Of a stretch of DNA of 64,000 bases, positions 1-8,341 are shown one piece after another. The stretch comes from Orbus sasakiae (GTDB taxonomy: Bacteria; Pseudomonadota; Gammaproteobacteria; Enterobacterales; Orbaceae), in NCBI RefSeq assembly GCF_039542345.1, contig NZ_BAABHY010000001.1, positions 310,001 to 374,000 of the forward strand, written 5' to 3'. Below the pieces are notes generated by a model, which searched no databases, was not told the DNA's origin, and saw nothing but the letters and a program-made list of their open reading frames with translations. The translations under genes and the position numbers were made by a program. The stretch's first letter is position 1; every line of letters starts with the position of its first letter.

Positions 1-409
1 TGAAACGATTGCGACGGTACCTGCTGGTTTATCACAGCTACAAGCTAAACTCATCCAGACGTTAGATAATTTTAATAAGTTGCCATTAGATCAGACGATT
101 AATGAATTCAATAAATCGTTACAAAAAAGTCAAGAGTTGATGGCTTCATTAACGACCATTGTTAATAGTAAAGAGATGCAAAATCTGCCAAAAGACATTA
201 AAGCGACAATTGAGTCACTTAATAGCACCTTAAAAAGTGTGCAGCCTGGCTCAACACTCAATAATCAATTAAAAGCAGATTTACAAAAATTTGAGCAAGT
301 CATGGATCAGCTCAATCCATTACTTGAAACTTTAAATGATAAAAGTAATTCCTTAATCTTTGCCGCGCCAAAGAAAGAGGATCCACAACCTAAAGCAAAA
401 GGAAATTAA
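1..409 (+). CDS. pqiB: PqiB-like MCE-family protein, C-terminal end (partial at left edge)
   Basis: The frame starting at base 2 is open from the window edge to the stop at 407-409, so about the last 135 residues are present and the true start lies outside. The fragment is rich in Leu, Gln, Asn and Ser with a helical, coiled-coil-like pattern and ends in a short Lys/Pro/Gln-rich tail. It carries no diagnostic MCE motif itself. The identification rests on the pqiC lipoprotein gene 3 bp downstream and on the long helical C-terminus expected of PqiB. In E. coli PqiB stacks MCE rings into a periplasm-spanning tube that works with the membrane protein PqiA and the outer-membrane lipoprotein PqiC in lipid transport. 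Internal TTG/ATG codons near base 80 are not real starts. Confidence 0.75.
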   Translation, partial: ETIATVPAGLSQLQAKLIQTLDNFNKLPLDQTINEFNKSLQKSQELMASLTTIVNSKEMQNLPKDIKATIESLNSTLKSVQPGSTLNNQLKADLQKFEQVMDQLNPLLETLNDKSNSLIFAAPKKEDPQPKAKGN

Positions 410-412
410 ACA

Positions 413-976
413 ATGAAAAAATCAATCATAACGCTGCTATTGTTATTCATTGTTGGTTGTTCATCTTCGATACCTAACAAAACTTACTATCAATTAGACA
501 GTGATTTTAGTGATAGTAAAGTGTTACAAGCCAGAAAAGTTAATGATGCCATTGTTATTGAAGAGATTAAAGTCGCTAACTATCTTGATAAAAATGGTAT
601 TGTTTACCAAACGGGTGAACTTGAGTACACAACGGCAAACAATAATCTATGGTTAACGTCTTTGTCAGATCAAATTACACAAAGGTTAGTCCAAGATTTA
701 TCAATATTATTACCCAATTATCTGGTGACCACTCAGCCTGCAAATCATCCTAAATTGACAGTAAAATTGTTTATCGATGCTTTTCATGGCGTCTATACTG
801 GCGACGCGGTTATCAAAGGGCGCTGGCAGATGACCAATAATAAAAATGAAGTGATTACCAAAAATTTTGATTACACACTAAGACTCGGTGAAGACGGTTA
901 TTTAGCATTGGTTAAAACCTTATCAAAAGGCTGGCAAGAAGAAGAGATAGACTTAGTAAGAAGCCTTAAATTATAG
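413..976 (+). CDS. pqiC: PqiC-like outer-membrane lipoprotein (YmbA family)
   Basis: A 187-residue protein with a clear lipoprotein signal: Lys-rich start, hydrophobic core, and lipobox IVGC with the acylated Cys at residue 16, followed by serines. The mature part fits the PqiC/YmbA (ABC-type transport auxiliary lipoprotein) family, which begins with a YYxL strand (here TYYQL near residue 24). PqiC caps the PqiB tube at the outer membrane. The start is 3 bp after the upstream stop, so the two are co-transcribed. An 11-bp stem terminator follows at 994-1028. The outer-membrane location is inferred from the residues after Cys (SSS, no Asp at +2). Confidence 0.85.
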   Translation: MKKSIITLLLLFIVGCSSSIPNKTYYQLDSDFSDSKVLQARKVNDAIVIEEIKVANYLDKNGIVYQTGELEYTTANNNLWLTSLSDQITQRLVQDLSILLPNYLVTTQPANHPKLTVKLFIDAFHGVYTGDAVIKGRWQMTNNKNEVITKNFDYTLRLGEDGYLALVKTLSKGWQEEEIDLVRSLKL

Positions 977-993
977 TGCTATTCTTCATTGTG

Positions 994-1028
994 AAAATCG
1001 GATAGTCTTGCAGATTATCCGATTTTTT
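994..1028. terminator. Rho-independent terminator after pqiC, probably bidirectional
   Basis: An 11-bp perfect stem (994-1004 with 1016-1026, arm AAAATCGGATA) has an 11-nt loop and a T-run on the + strand. On the minus strand the A-tract of the left arm supplies four T residues, so it may also end yeaD, which stops at 1050. Confidence 0.85.
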
Positions 1029-1049
1029 CATGACATCATTTAACGCCGA

Positions 1050-1931
1050 TTAAGATGATGCTGTTACTTCAACTTTAAGTGCGAAATGTGTTTTTTCCGT
1101 TGACGTTGATTGGATAGGTTTTGTTACTCGACATGTTTCAACACACACAAAATGCTGATAACTATCATCATCCAAATCATTCATTGCCTGTGCTCTTTCG
1201 ACCCAAGGATTCCAAACAACCACATCGCTGTTATTAATATGAGAGACTTTTAGTGTGCGATGAGAATCTGTAATCAGTGTCTCAGGCATGGCTGCGGAGT
1301 AAATTCGGTCAACTTCTTGATCAAACGTCATTTGCCCAATGACTTTTGGTGGGTTAACCGTTGAGAGTTTTTCATGATAGTTATCACCTAATCCACTAAT
1401 GGTCACGGATGAAATATCATCAACGCCAAAATAAGTATGTAGAGCGCTTGTTGCCTCAAAGTCACCACTGCAAGATAAATGGGCTTCACAGTTTGTGCCT
1501 AATTTAAAGGTCATTGTTAGCTCAAATGCGTGCGGCCAGTATTGCTGGGTATCTTGATTATTACATAATGTGAACACGATCTCCACCCCTTCTGCCGTTT
1601 CAATCACCTGACTCATTTGCCAATCAACAATGCGAGCAAAACCATGAGAGGGGCTACTGACATTGGCAAACCATGGCCAACAAATGGGTATCCCGCCCCT
1701 GATGGCAGTTCCTTTTTTAAATAAGGTTTTATTACTTAACCATATCACCGGCGTCGGTGTGTTTACGGGTTGCCAATAAAGTAAATGTGCGCCTTGTAAC
1801 GAAATAGCGGCTTGGCATTTAGGGTGGTCAATCTTAAGTAATGTATGTTCGTAAAAACGTATTTGAGTGACAGATGCACTGATAGATTTTGCATTGTTTT
1901 CGGTCTGCTCAATAGCTTGGATGATTGACAT
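1050..1931 (-). CDS. yeaD: D-hexose-6-phosphate mutarotase (YeaD family)
   Basis: A 293-residue cytoplasmic protein, the same size as E. coli YeaD, of the aldose-1-epimerase superfamily. It interconverts the alpha and beta anomers of glucose-6-phosphate and related sugar phosphates. Family landmarks seen are the GAHLLYWQP strand near residue 48, the RGGIPICWPWF block near residue 78, the LHTYFGV segment with a catalytic-type His, and the CVETCRV segment near the C-terminus carrying the catalytic-type Glu. It is transcribed alone, with its 3' end facing pqiC and a shared hairpin between them. Confidence 0.9.
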   Translation of the reverse strand: MSIIQAIEQTENNAKSISASVTQIRFYEHTLLKIDHPKCQAAISLQGAHLLYWQPVNTPTPVIWLSNKTLFKKGTAIRGGIPICWPWFANVSSPSHGFARIVDWQMSQVIETAEGVEIVFTLCNNQDTQQYWPHAFELTMTFKLGTNCEAHLSCSGDFEATSALHTYFGVDDISSVTISGLGDNYHEKLSTVNPPKVIGQMTFDQEVDRIYSAAMPETLITDSHRTLKVSHINNSDVVVWNPWVERAQAMNDLDDDSYQHFVCVETCRVTKPIQSTSTEKTHFALKVEVTASS

Positions 1932-2098
1932 TCTTGTTCTCCATAATAATCATCAATGCTGCATATTGTACCTTTTCTTACTCATTCGTAAAGTGGCCTG
2001 ACTCAGAGCTAATATGCTTTTATGATATTAATCAAGTGGCAGCTAAATGATTATCATCTATCAAATATTTGATCATTTGCTGAGTATGCCTATATTGA

Positions 2099-3157
2099 TT
2101 ACTCTACATTCGCGATATGTGAAATGTTACTTTTCATAATTAAGCGACGTAAAATCGGTGTGGTGATCAATTTGGCTTTAACAATTTTACCCAGTAATTT
2201 TAAACGTAATTTGATGGTTCTTTGATAATAGGCTTTATTCGGATTTTTGATGTCACGATTAAGAATGTTACTTAAAATTTCTGCACTATCAAATGCATAA
2301 CTAATCCCTTCTAATGAACTTGCGCTGATAAAACCAGCCGCCTCTCCAATTAAAAATATGCGCTCATTACCGACATGAAAATCACGCCAACGCTGAGGGT
2401 AAACAACAGGGCATTTTTCTGTTTTCACTGGGGTACCAAAAATAAAACCATTTTGTTCAAGTTTTTGTTTAAGTTGTTCAAATTTTAAATTCGCCTCTTT
2501 TTTAGGGAAGGCTCCACCAAAAATAAAGTGATTATCTTTTGATATACTCCAGGCATAGCAATTGGTACTTTTGTTATCGAAAATACACGAGTAAAACGGT
2601 ACGGGATGTTTTTCTTCGAACCATTGTTGAATTGCAATATATTGTCTCAATGTATGATTTGGATAACGCATGCGTCGTACCATTGAGTTTGCACCATCAG
2701 CACCCACCACATATTTAGCGGTCACGACCTTGTGTTGCCCATTTTCTTCAAAGGTAATTTGATAACCATCAATGATTCGTTCTATGTTTTTACATAAGGT
2801 ATTATTTCGGACATCTACCTGTGATGGAATGAGTGATTTTAGCCACAAATCAAATTTATGCCGATCAAAGTTGATGTAAGTACGCTGATAATTACGTACT
2901 AAATGAGTCTGTAAATCATAGGTTTTGACACTAAAAATTTGCGGATTAGTTAAAATGTCGGTTGGCAAATTGAGGTTGAAACGGATAAATGAGCGTTGCG
3001 CGTCGGTTGCTAATAAACCACCGCAGGGTTTATTAAACCCATCTGTTCCGCAAGTCAGTTTCTTATCCAAAGCGATAATGTTAAATTTAGAATCTAATAA
3101 TCGCGCAAGGGTTGCGCCGGCTGGACCCAGTCCAATTATTGCAATATCGTAATCCAT
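2099..3157 (-). CDS. cbrA: CbrA-like FAD-dependent oxidoreductase (geranylgeranyl-reductase family; colicin M resistance homologue)
   Basis: A 352-residue flavoprotein. The Rossmann dinucleotide motif IIGLGPAGATLARLL is at residues 7-21, the DG motif (VGADGANSMVRR) near 150, and the second FAD-contacting segment (LIGEAAGFISASS) near 270. The conserved block KPCGGLLATDAQRS near residue 43 and overall similarity match E. coli CbrA (354 residues) closely, beyond the general geranylgeranyl-reductase fold. Overexpressed CbrA has been linked to colicin M resistance, probably through changes in undecaprenyl-type lipids; the actual substrate is unknown. It is a single gene, divergent from prlC. Confidence 0.8.
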   Translation of the reverse strand: MDYDIAIIGLGPAGATLARLLDSKFNIIALDKKLTCGTDGFNKPCGGLLATDAQRSFIRFNLNLPTDILTNPQIFSVKTYDLQTHLVRNYQRTYINFDRHKFDLWLKSLIPSQVDVRNNTLCKNIERIIDGYQITFEENGQHKVVTAKYVVGADGANSMVRRMRYPNHTLRQYIAIQQWFEEKHPVPFYSCIFDNKSTNCYAWSISKDNHFIFGGAFPKKEANLKFEQLKQKLEQNGFIFGTPVKTEKCPVVYPQRWRDFHVGNERIFLIGEAAGFISASSLEGISYAFDSAEILSNILNRDIKNPNKAYYQRTIKLRLKLLGKIVKAKLITTPILRRLIMKSNISHIANVE

Positions 3158-3230
3158 TCTTATAACTTATTATTTTTATTTAAGAACAACATTTTATATT
3201 AAGCTGTTAATAAATTATAGTCATTCTTCC

Positions 3231-3261
3231 CTTGAATTTAGAAAATTTAAGCCAATATAAT
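3231..3261 (+). promoter_or_regulatory. Candidate prlC promoter: overlapping sigma-70 and sigma-32-like elements
   Basis: TTGAAT at 3232-3237 and a perfect TATAAT at 3256-3261 are separated by 18 bp, about 42 bp upstream of prlC. The same stretch reads as a heat-shock-type promoter: CTTGAAT (6 of 7 to CTTGAAA) at 3231-3237, then 13 bp, then GCCAATAT at 3251-3258 (6 of the 7 fixed positions would be expected for a strong site; here C, C, A, T and T fit). Confidence 0.5.
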
Positions 3262-3302
3262 GTATTATTCTCTTAAGATAAGTCTCAAATAAAGGTATTG
3301 CA

Positions 3303-5354
3303 ATGACAAACCCATTATTAACCCCATCGGAGCTTCCGTTATTTTCTCAAATCAAACCTGAACATGTGCTTCCAGCGGTTAAAAAAGCCATTGCCGATTG
3401 CCGTGAAGTGATTGAAAAGGTCGTAAATCAAACAGATTATACTTGGGACAATTTAATTCAACCCATCGATGAAGTCGATGAAAAATTCAGTCGTGTTTGG
3501 TCACCCGTCAGTCATTTAAATTCAGTGAAAAATAGTGCAGAACTTCGTGAAGCTTATGAAGCATGTTTACCGCTACTCTCTGAATACAGTACTTGGGTCG
3601 GTCAGCATAAAGGCCTCTATCAGGCATATAAACATTTAAAAACTAGCCCTCAATTTAATGGTTTAAGTAAAGCCCAACAGAAATCAATCACCAATGCTTT
3701 ACGTGATTTTGAATTATCGGGTATTGGATTAGACGATGATAAACAAAAACGCTACGGCGAAATTGTAGCAAAATTATCTGAATTATCGTCTAACTATAGT
3801 AATAATGTGCTTGATGCCACGATGGGATGGTCTAAGCTGATTACCAATATTGATGACTTATCCGGTCTGCCTGAAAGTGCACTGGCTGCGGCTAAAGCTC
3901 AAGCGGAAGCTAAAGAACAACAAGGTTGGTTATTAACGCTTGATATGCCGAGCTATATTCCTGTCATGATGTACTGTGATAATCGTGAGTTACGTTACGA
4001 AATGTATCATGCGTATTCCACCAGAGCATCAGATCAAGGCCCAAATGCTGGTAAATGGGACAATACAGATAATATTAACCAAATTCTCGCATTACGCTAT
4101 GAATTGGCGAATCTACTCGGATTTGATACCTATGCACATAAATCGTTAGCAACTAAAATGGCTGAAAAACCAACGCAAGTCATTGAGTTTTTAAATGATT
4201 TGGCCAATAAAGCAAAACCTCAAGGCGAGGAAGAGTTAACCCAACTAAAACGTTATGCTTATGAGTACTTTGGTGCCAGCGAATTAAAACCTTGGGATAT
4301 CAGCTATTACAGTGAGAAACAAAAACAATTTTTATATACCATCAATGATGAAGAATTGCGCCCATACTTTCCGGAACAACGTGTTGTTAGCGGGCTATTT
4401 GAAGTTGTAAAACGTTTATTTGGTATCACTGTAAAAGAGCGTTCTGGAGTTGAAGTTTGGTCACCCGAAGTGCGTTTCTTTGATGTATTTGATCATCAAG
4501 GGGAATATAAAGCCAGTTTCTATCTTGATCTTTATGCTCGAGAACATAAGCGAGGTGGAGCATGGATGGATGATTGTATTGGTCAAATGCGTTTTGCCGA
4601 TGGGCATTTGCAAAAACCCGTTGCTTATTTAACCTGTAATTTTAACCGACCTGTAGGTGACAAACCGGCACTATTTACACATGATGAAGTGACCACCTTA
4701 TTCCATGAATTTGGGCATGGATTACACCATATGTTAACGCGAATCGAGTCTCCTGCCGTTTCTGGTATTAATGGTGTGGCTTGGGATGCGGTTGAATTAC
4801 CGAGCCAATTCCTTGAAAATTGGTGTTGGGAACCTGAAGCCTTGGCCTTTATTTCTGGCCACTACCAGACGGGTGAGCCACTCCCTAAAGATATGTTAGA
4901 TAAAATGCTGGATGCTAAAAATTATCAAGCAGCGCTATTTATTTTACGTCAATTAGAATTTGGCTTATTTGATTTCCGCTTACATTATGAATATTCACCA
5001 CAAAAAGGGGCATTAATTTTACAAACTTTACAGCAAGTTCGTGAACAAGTTGCGGTTACGCCTACGGTTGAATGGGGGCGTTTCCCTCATGCCTTTAGCC
5101 ATATTTTTGCTGGTGGCTATGCAGCCGGTTATTACAGTTATTTGTGGGCAGAGGTATTATCCGCTGACGCATTTTCACGTTTTGAAGAAGAAGGTATTTT
5201 TAATACTAAAACGGGGAATTCGTTTTTAGATAACATTTTATCACAAGGTGGATCGGATGAACCGATGACGCTATTTAAACAATTTAGAGGGCGTGAACCG
5301 CAGTTAGATGCGTTATTGCACCATTATGGTATTAAGTCTAAAATAAGCCATTAA
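3303..5354 (+). CDS. prlC: Oligopeptidase A (M3-family zinc metallopeptidase)
   Basis: A 683-residue thimet-type oligopeptidase, nearly the same length as E. coli OpdA/PrlC. The zinc-binding motif HEFGH is at residues 468-472 and the distal M3 elements follow. It is cytoplasmic and degrades short peptides, including cleaved signal peptides and products of ATP-dependent proteases. A good promoter lies just upstream and a strong terminator just downstream. rsmJ follows, the same pairing as prlC-rsmJ in E. coli. The start has a weak GGTATTG-type ribosome site, but the N-terminus aligns with family members. Confidence 0.95.
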   Translation: MTNPLLTPSELPLFSQIKPEHVLPAVKKAIADCREVIEKVVNQTDYTWDNLIQPIDEVDEKFSRVWSPVSHLNSVKNSAELREAYEACLPLLSEYSTWVGQHKGLYQAYKHLKTSPQFNGLSKAQQKSITNALRDFELSGIGLDDDKQKRYGEIVAKLSELSSNYSNNVLDATMGWSKLITNIDDLSGLPESALAAAKAQAEAKEQQGWLLTLDMPSYIPVMMYCDNRELRYEMYHAYSTRASDQGPNAGKWDNTDNINQILALRYELANLLGFDTYAHKSLATKMAEKPTQVIEFLNDLANKAKPQGEEELTQLKRYAYEYFGASELKPWDISYYSEKQKQFLYTINDEELRPYFPEQRVVSGLFEVVKRLFGITVKERSGVEVWSPEVRFFDVFDHQGEYKASFYLDLYAREHKRGGAWMDDCIGQMRFADGHLQKPVAYLTCNFNRPVGDKPALFTHDEVTTLFHEFGHGLHHMLTRIESPAVSGINGVAWDAVELPSQFLENWCWEPEALAFISGHYQTGEPLPKDMLDKMLDAKNYQAALFILRQLEFGLFDFRLHYEYSPQKGALILQTLQQVREQVAVTPTVEWGRFPHAFSHIFAGGYAAGYYSYLWAEVLSADAFSRFEEEGIFNTKTGNSFLDNILSQGGSDEPMTLFKQFRGREPQLDALLHHYGIKSKISH

Positions 5355-5360
5355 TGTTTA

Positions 5361-5388
5361 AAGCACCCATTATGATGGGTGCTTTTTT
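5361..5388 (+). terminator. Rho-independent terminator after prlC
   Basis: A 10-bp perfect stem, AAGCACCCAT (5361-5370) with ATGGGTGCTT (5375-5384), has a 4-nt loop and a T-run to 5388. It separates prlC from rsmJ, which therefore needs its own promoter or readthrough. Confidence 0.9.
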
Positions 5389-5453
5389 ATCAATACAATA
5401 GCAAATATTGCTAATACGATTAGATGACTTACGTTTTTCATCGTGGATAAATC

Positions 5454-6170
5454 ATGAATTTATTGCAACAAGCACAAAATTGGTTAGTGCAAAATAATCA
5501 AAATGACTGTTTTGATTTATCTGACTCAGACGGCTATTTAAAATTAATCAAAATTGATGAGCCCAAATTGGGGGGCGTATTTGTTGATTTTGTTGATGGT
5601 GCAATGGCTCATCGTCGCCGTTTTGGTGGCGGACGTGCAGAGGCTGTAGCAAAAGCGGTGGGAATAAAAGGTGATTATTTACCAACCGTCATTGATGCAA
5701 CAGCAGGACTTGGTCGAGATGCCTTTGTACTAGCCGCTATTGGTTGTCACGTTCTGATGTTTGAACGCCATCCTGTAGTTGCGGCTTTATTAGAAGATGG
5801 ATTAAAACGTGCTTACCAAGATCCAGAGCTCGGTACTTGGTTACCCGCTCGTTTATCAATGATTCATCATAACAGCGTCGAAGGGTTAGCTAATATTACC
5901 GACAAACCTGATGTCGTTTATCTCGATCCGATGTTCCCACATCGTCAAAAAAGTGCTTTAGTGAAAAAAGAGATGCGAGTTTTCCAACAACTCGTTGGTA
6001 GCGATGATGATGCTGATCTATTACTTGAGTCAGCAAGAAAAATTGCTAAAAAACGGATTGCAGTTAAACGGCCAGATTATGCTCATTTTCTTGCTGATCA
6101 AAAACCCGTTTCTTCAATTAAAACGAAAAACCATCGTTTTGATCTTTATTCTCCCCTTGCCACGATATAG
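5454..6170 (+). CDS. rsmJ: 16S rRNA (guanine-1516-N2)-methyltransferase RsmJ
   Basis: A 238-residue SAM-dependent methyltransferase, slightly shorter than E. coli RsmJ. The SAM-binding motif I DATAGLGRDAF is at residues 81-91, and the signature LDPMFPHRQKSA, with the catalytic-type DPMF, begins at residue 157. It methylates G1516 of 16S rRNA. Its position directly after prlC is conserved with enterobacteria (prlC-yhiQ). It is probably expressed from the 5389-5453 spacer, because a terminator lies upstream. Confidence 0.93.
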   Translation: MNLLQQAQNWLVQNNQNDCFDLSDSDGYLKLIKIDEPKLGGVFVDFVDGAMAHRRRFGGGRAEAVAKAVGIKGDYLPTVIDATAGLGRDAFVLAAIGCHVLMFERHPVVAALLEDGLKRAYQDPELGTWLPARLSMIHHNSVEGLANITDKPDVVYLDPMFPHRQKSALVKKEMRVFQQLVGSDDDADLLLESARKIAKKRIAVKRPDYAHFLADQKPVSSIKTKNHRFDLYSPLATI

Positions 6171-6308
6171 TTTGTGGCTGTTTTTACACTATAATTAGCT
6201 ATTATGATAAAAATATAACGAAATAATGCGTCAAAGCTCAAAAAATCATTTAGTCCCGTCCGGTTTTTCTTTACAATAAACGCTATTCATTTCCGATAAA
6301 ATAATTTT

Positions 6309-7010
6309 ATGCGATTAGATAAATTCTTAGCTCATCATTTGGGGATTAGCCGTAATCTTGTTAGTAAAGAGCTAAAAGCAGCCAACGTGACTGTCGATGA
6401 TGTGATCATTAAATCCGGTTCTTTTCAAATTAATGAGCATCAAGTTGTTAAATATCAAGATAATATTATTGAGCAAATTCATCGTAAACGCTATTTCATG
6501 CTGAATAAACCTCAAGGCTATGTGTGTTCGACGGATGATCCTGATTATCCAACGATTCTTTATTTTATTGACGAGCCTATGGCAGAAAAGCTGCACGCAG
6601 CTGGACGCCTTGATCTTGATACGACAGGTTTAGTTTTACTCACTGATGATGGTCAATGGTCACATCGTATTACGTCACCAAAGCATCACTGCCAAAAGGT
6701 GTATCTCGTGACACTCGAGCAGCCTTTAGTAACGGATCTAATCGGTGTGTTTGAAAAGGGGATTGAACTTCGCGGCGAAAAAGCATTAACAAAACCAGCA
6801 TTACTTGAAATTATTGACGAATATCATGCTCGCTTAACGATTAGTGAAGGTCGTTATCATCAAGTAAAAAGAATGTTTGCCGCTGTGGGTAATCACGTCA
6901 CGGCACTACATCGTCAACAGATAGGTATCATCAATTTAGATGTCGACGAAGGTGAATATCGCGCATTAACTCAGCAAGAAATTGACTCAATTTATGAGAG
7001 GTTATCATAA
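6309..7010 (+). CDS. rsuA: 16S rRNA pseudouridine(516) synthase RsuA
   Basis: A 233-residue protein: an N-terminal S4 RNA-binding domain (about residues 1-55) followed by the RsuA/RluB/E/F pseudouridine synthase domain. The catalytic Asp is D102 in AGRLDLDTTG, the same number as in E. coli RsuA. It converts U516 of 16S rRNA. Its stop overlaps the next start by one base (TAATG), so yrdA is translationally coupled. RluB/RluE/RluF relatives cannot be excluded from the motif alone, but the S4 domain and length favour RsuA. Confidence 0.9.
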   Translation: MRLDKFLAHHLGISRNLVSKELKAANVTVDDVIIKSGSFQINEHQVVKYQDNIIEQIHRKRYFMLNKPQGYVCSTDDPDYPTILYFIDEPMAEKLHAAGRLDLDTTGLVLLTDDGQWSHRITSPKHHCQKVYLVTLEQPLVTDLIGVFEKGIELRGEKALTKPALLEIIDEYHARLTISEGRYHQVKRMFAAVGNHVTALHRQQIGIINLDVDEGEYRALTQQEIDSIYERLS

Positions 7011-7543
7011 TGATTTATCGTTTAGGTGATTTGGTTCCCAATATTAAACACGCGATGTATATCGCGCCTTCAGCAACGGTGATTGGTGATGTCACTTTAG
7101 CTAAGAATGTGACAGTATGGCCTAGCGCGGTCATTCGTGGTGATATTGCAACAATTCTTATTGATGAAAATACCAGCATTCAAGATAATGCAACTATTCA
7201 TACAGATAAAGATTTAGCGTGTAAAATTGGACGTAACGTCACCATTGGGCATAACGCGATTTTACACAGTTGTGTTATTGATGATAATGTCATTATTGGA
7301 ATGGGGAGCATTGTGCTTAATAATAGCCACATTGCTAAACATTGCATGGTGGGTGCAGGTTCTGTTGTGACACATAAATTACCTTATGAAGAAGGGTGCC
7401 TTATTATGGGATCGCCGGCAAAAATAGTACGTAAATTAACAGAAGATGAAATAAATCATATCCAAGTGAATGCAGACCATTATCAACAAAATGGGCTACG
7501 GTATAAAAATACCTTACAGATTGTTGAAACCAATGAGTTATAA
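7010..7543 (+). CDS. yrdA: Gamma-class carbonic anhydrase family protein (YrdA-like)
   Basis: A 177-residue protein made almost entirely of left-handed beta-helix hexapeptide repeats ([LIV]GxxxxI-type), with the three metal-ligand-type histidines spread over the segment DNATIHTDK to GHNAILHSC (about residues 59-87). This is the pattern of YrdA/CaiE-type gamma carbonic anhydrases, which form trimers with a metal between subunits. Enzyme activity in this subfamily is variable, so carbonic anhydrase activity is an inference. Its start overlaps the rsuA stop by one base. Confidence 0.85.
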   Translation: MIYRLGDLVPNIKHAMYIAPSATVIGDVTLAKNVTVWPSAVIRGDIATILIDENTSIQDNATIHTDKDLACKIGRNVTIGHNAILHSCVIDDNVIIGMGSIVLNNSHIAKHCMVGAGSVVTHKLPYEEGCLIMGSPAKIVRKLTEDEINHIQVNADHYQQNGLRYKNTLQIVETNEL

Positions 7544-7886
7544 ATCATTCAGTTGATTACAATGAGTTAAATATTAAATCATGCCAATAGCCATTGTAAG
7601 ACTGGATATTGGCCCCTTTCATCGTGCTTAAAAAGTATCTCCTTGTCTATCATCCCCATCTATGTTTTAAATTGCCAATTTGCGCTTTAAAAATTCTAAT
7701 CAATCCCTTGTGCTATCGGACATACTAGATAAATAACCAGTATAAATAAAATGGTGAAATAACTATCATTTTTTGTTTTTTTGTGGTAAAAAGTGGTGAA
7801 AAGTGGCATAAAAAAATAATTATAATTAATTACTTGATTTTAAATAAATTTAATTTTGTTAAATTTGCAATGGATAAGGTCTGCTC
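7544..7886. other. 343-bp intergenic region upstream of the dcw cluster
   Basis: No coding potential seen. A 7-bp stem with a 17-nt loop (GCCAATA 7583-7589 with TATTGGC 7607-7613) lies just after yrdA but lacks a good T-tract, so termination there is doubtful. The 3' half is very A+T-rich and holds the triple GTGG repeat and a TATAAT box described separately. Confidence 0.6.
7783..7807 (+). promoter_or_regulatory. Candidate MraZ operator: three GTGG boxes at exact 10-bp spacing
   Basis: GTGGT, GTGGT and GTGGC begin at 7783, 7793 and 7803, each separated by A-rich spacers. This matches the architecture of MraZ boxes in other bacteria (direct TGGG/GTGG-type repeats with 10-bp periodicity, just ahead of mraZ). 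A TATAAT hexamer at 7821-7826 lies directly downstream, so bound MraZ would cover the -35 region and autorepress the cluster. Confidence 0.65.
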
Positions 7887-8333
7887 ATGTTTAGTGGTGC
7901 AATTTCAATCAATTTAGACAGTAAAGGGCGTTTAGCGATACCAACGCGCTATCGTGAAGTATTGTCTACAGGATTGGTATGTACTATCGGTCTGCATCAT
8001 CCTTGTTTAATGCTTTATCCACTAGAACAGTGGCAATTGATTGAGCAAAAGTTAGCAAAATTATCTTCTATGATTGAGGTTGAAAGACGTATTGCAAGAT
8101 TATTATTAGGTCATGCAACGGAATGCCCAATGGATAATTCGGGACGGATTTTGATTCCGATGACATTACGTAAATATGCCAAATTAGATAAAAGTACCAT
8201 GTTTGTTGGGCAATCCAATAAATTTGAAATTTGGGATGAAACAATCTGGTATGAACAAATTGCTGAAGATATTGCGGCAATTCCAGCTGACATTGGTGAG
8301 TTGTCAGAAAACCTTAAACATTTAACAATTTAG
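7887..8333 (+). CDS. mraZ: Transcriptional regulator MraZ
   Basis: A 148-residue protein of two swapped-hairpin AbrB-type half-domains, each with the DxxxR signature: DSKGR at residues 11-15 and DNSGR at 83-87. MraZ is a ring-forming DNA-binding repressor of the dcw cluster and its own gene. It is the first gene of the cluster and starts after an ATAAGG ribosome site. The GTGG repeats about 80 bp upstream are its likely binding site. Confidence 0.95.
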   Translation: MFSGAISINLDSKGRLAIPTRYREVLSTGLVCTIGLHHPCLMLYPLEQWQLIEQKLAKLSSMIEVERRIARLLLGHATECPMDNSGRILIPMTLRKYAKLDKSTMFVGQSNKFEIWDETIWYEQIAEDIAAIPADIGELSENLKHLTI

Positions 8334-8341
8334 TGACTAAA

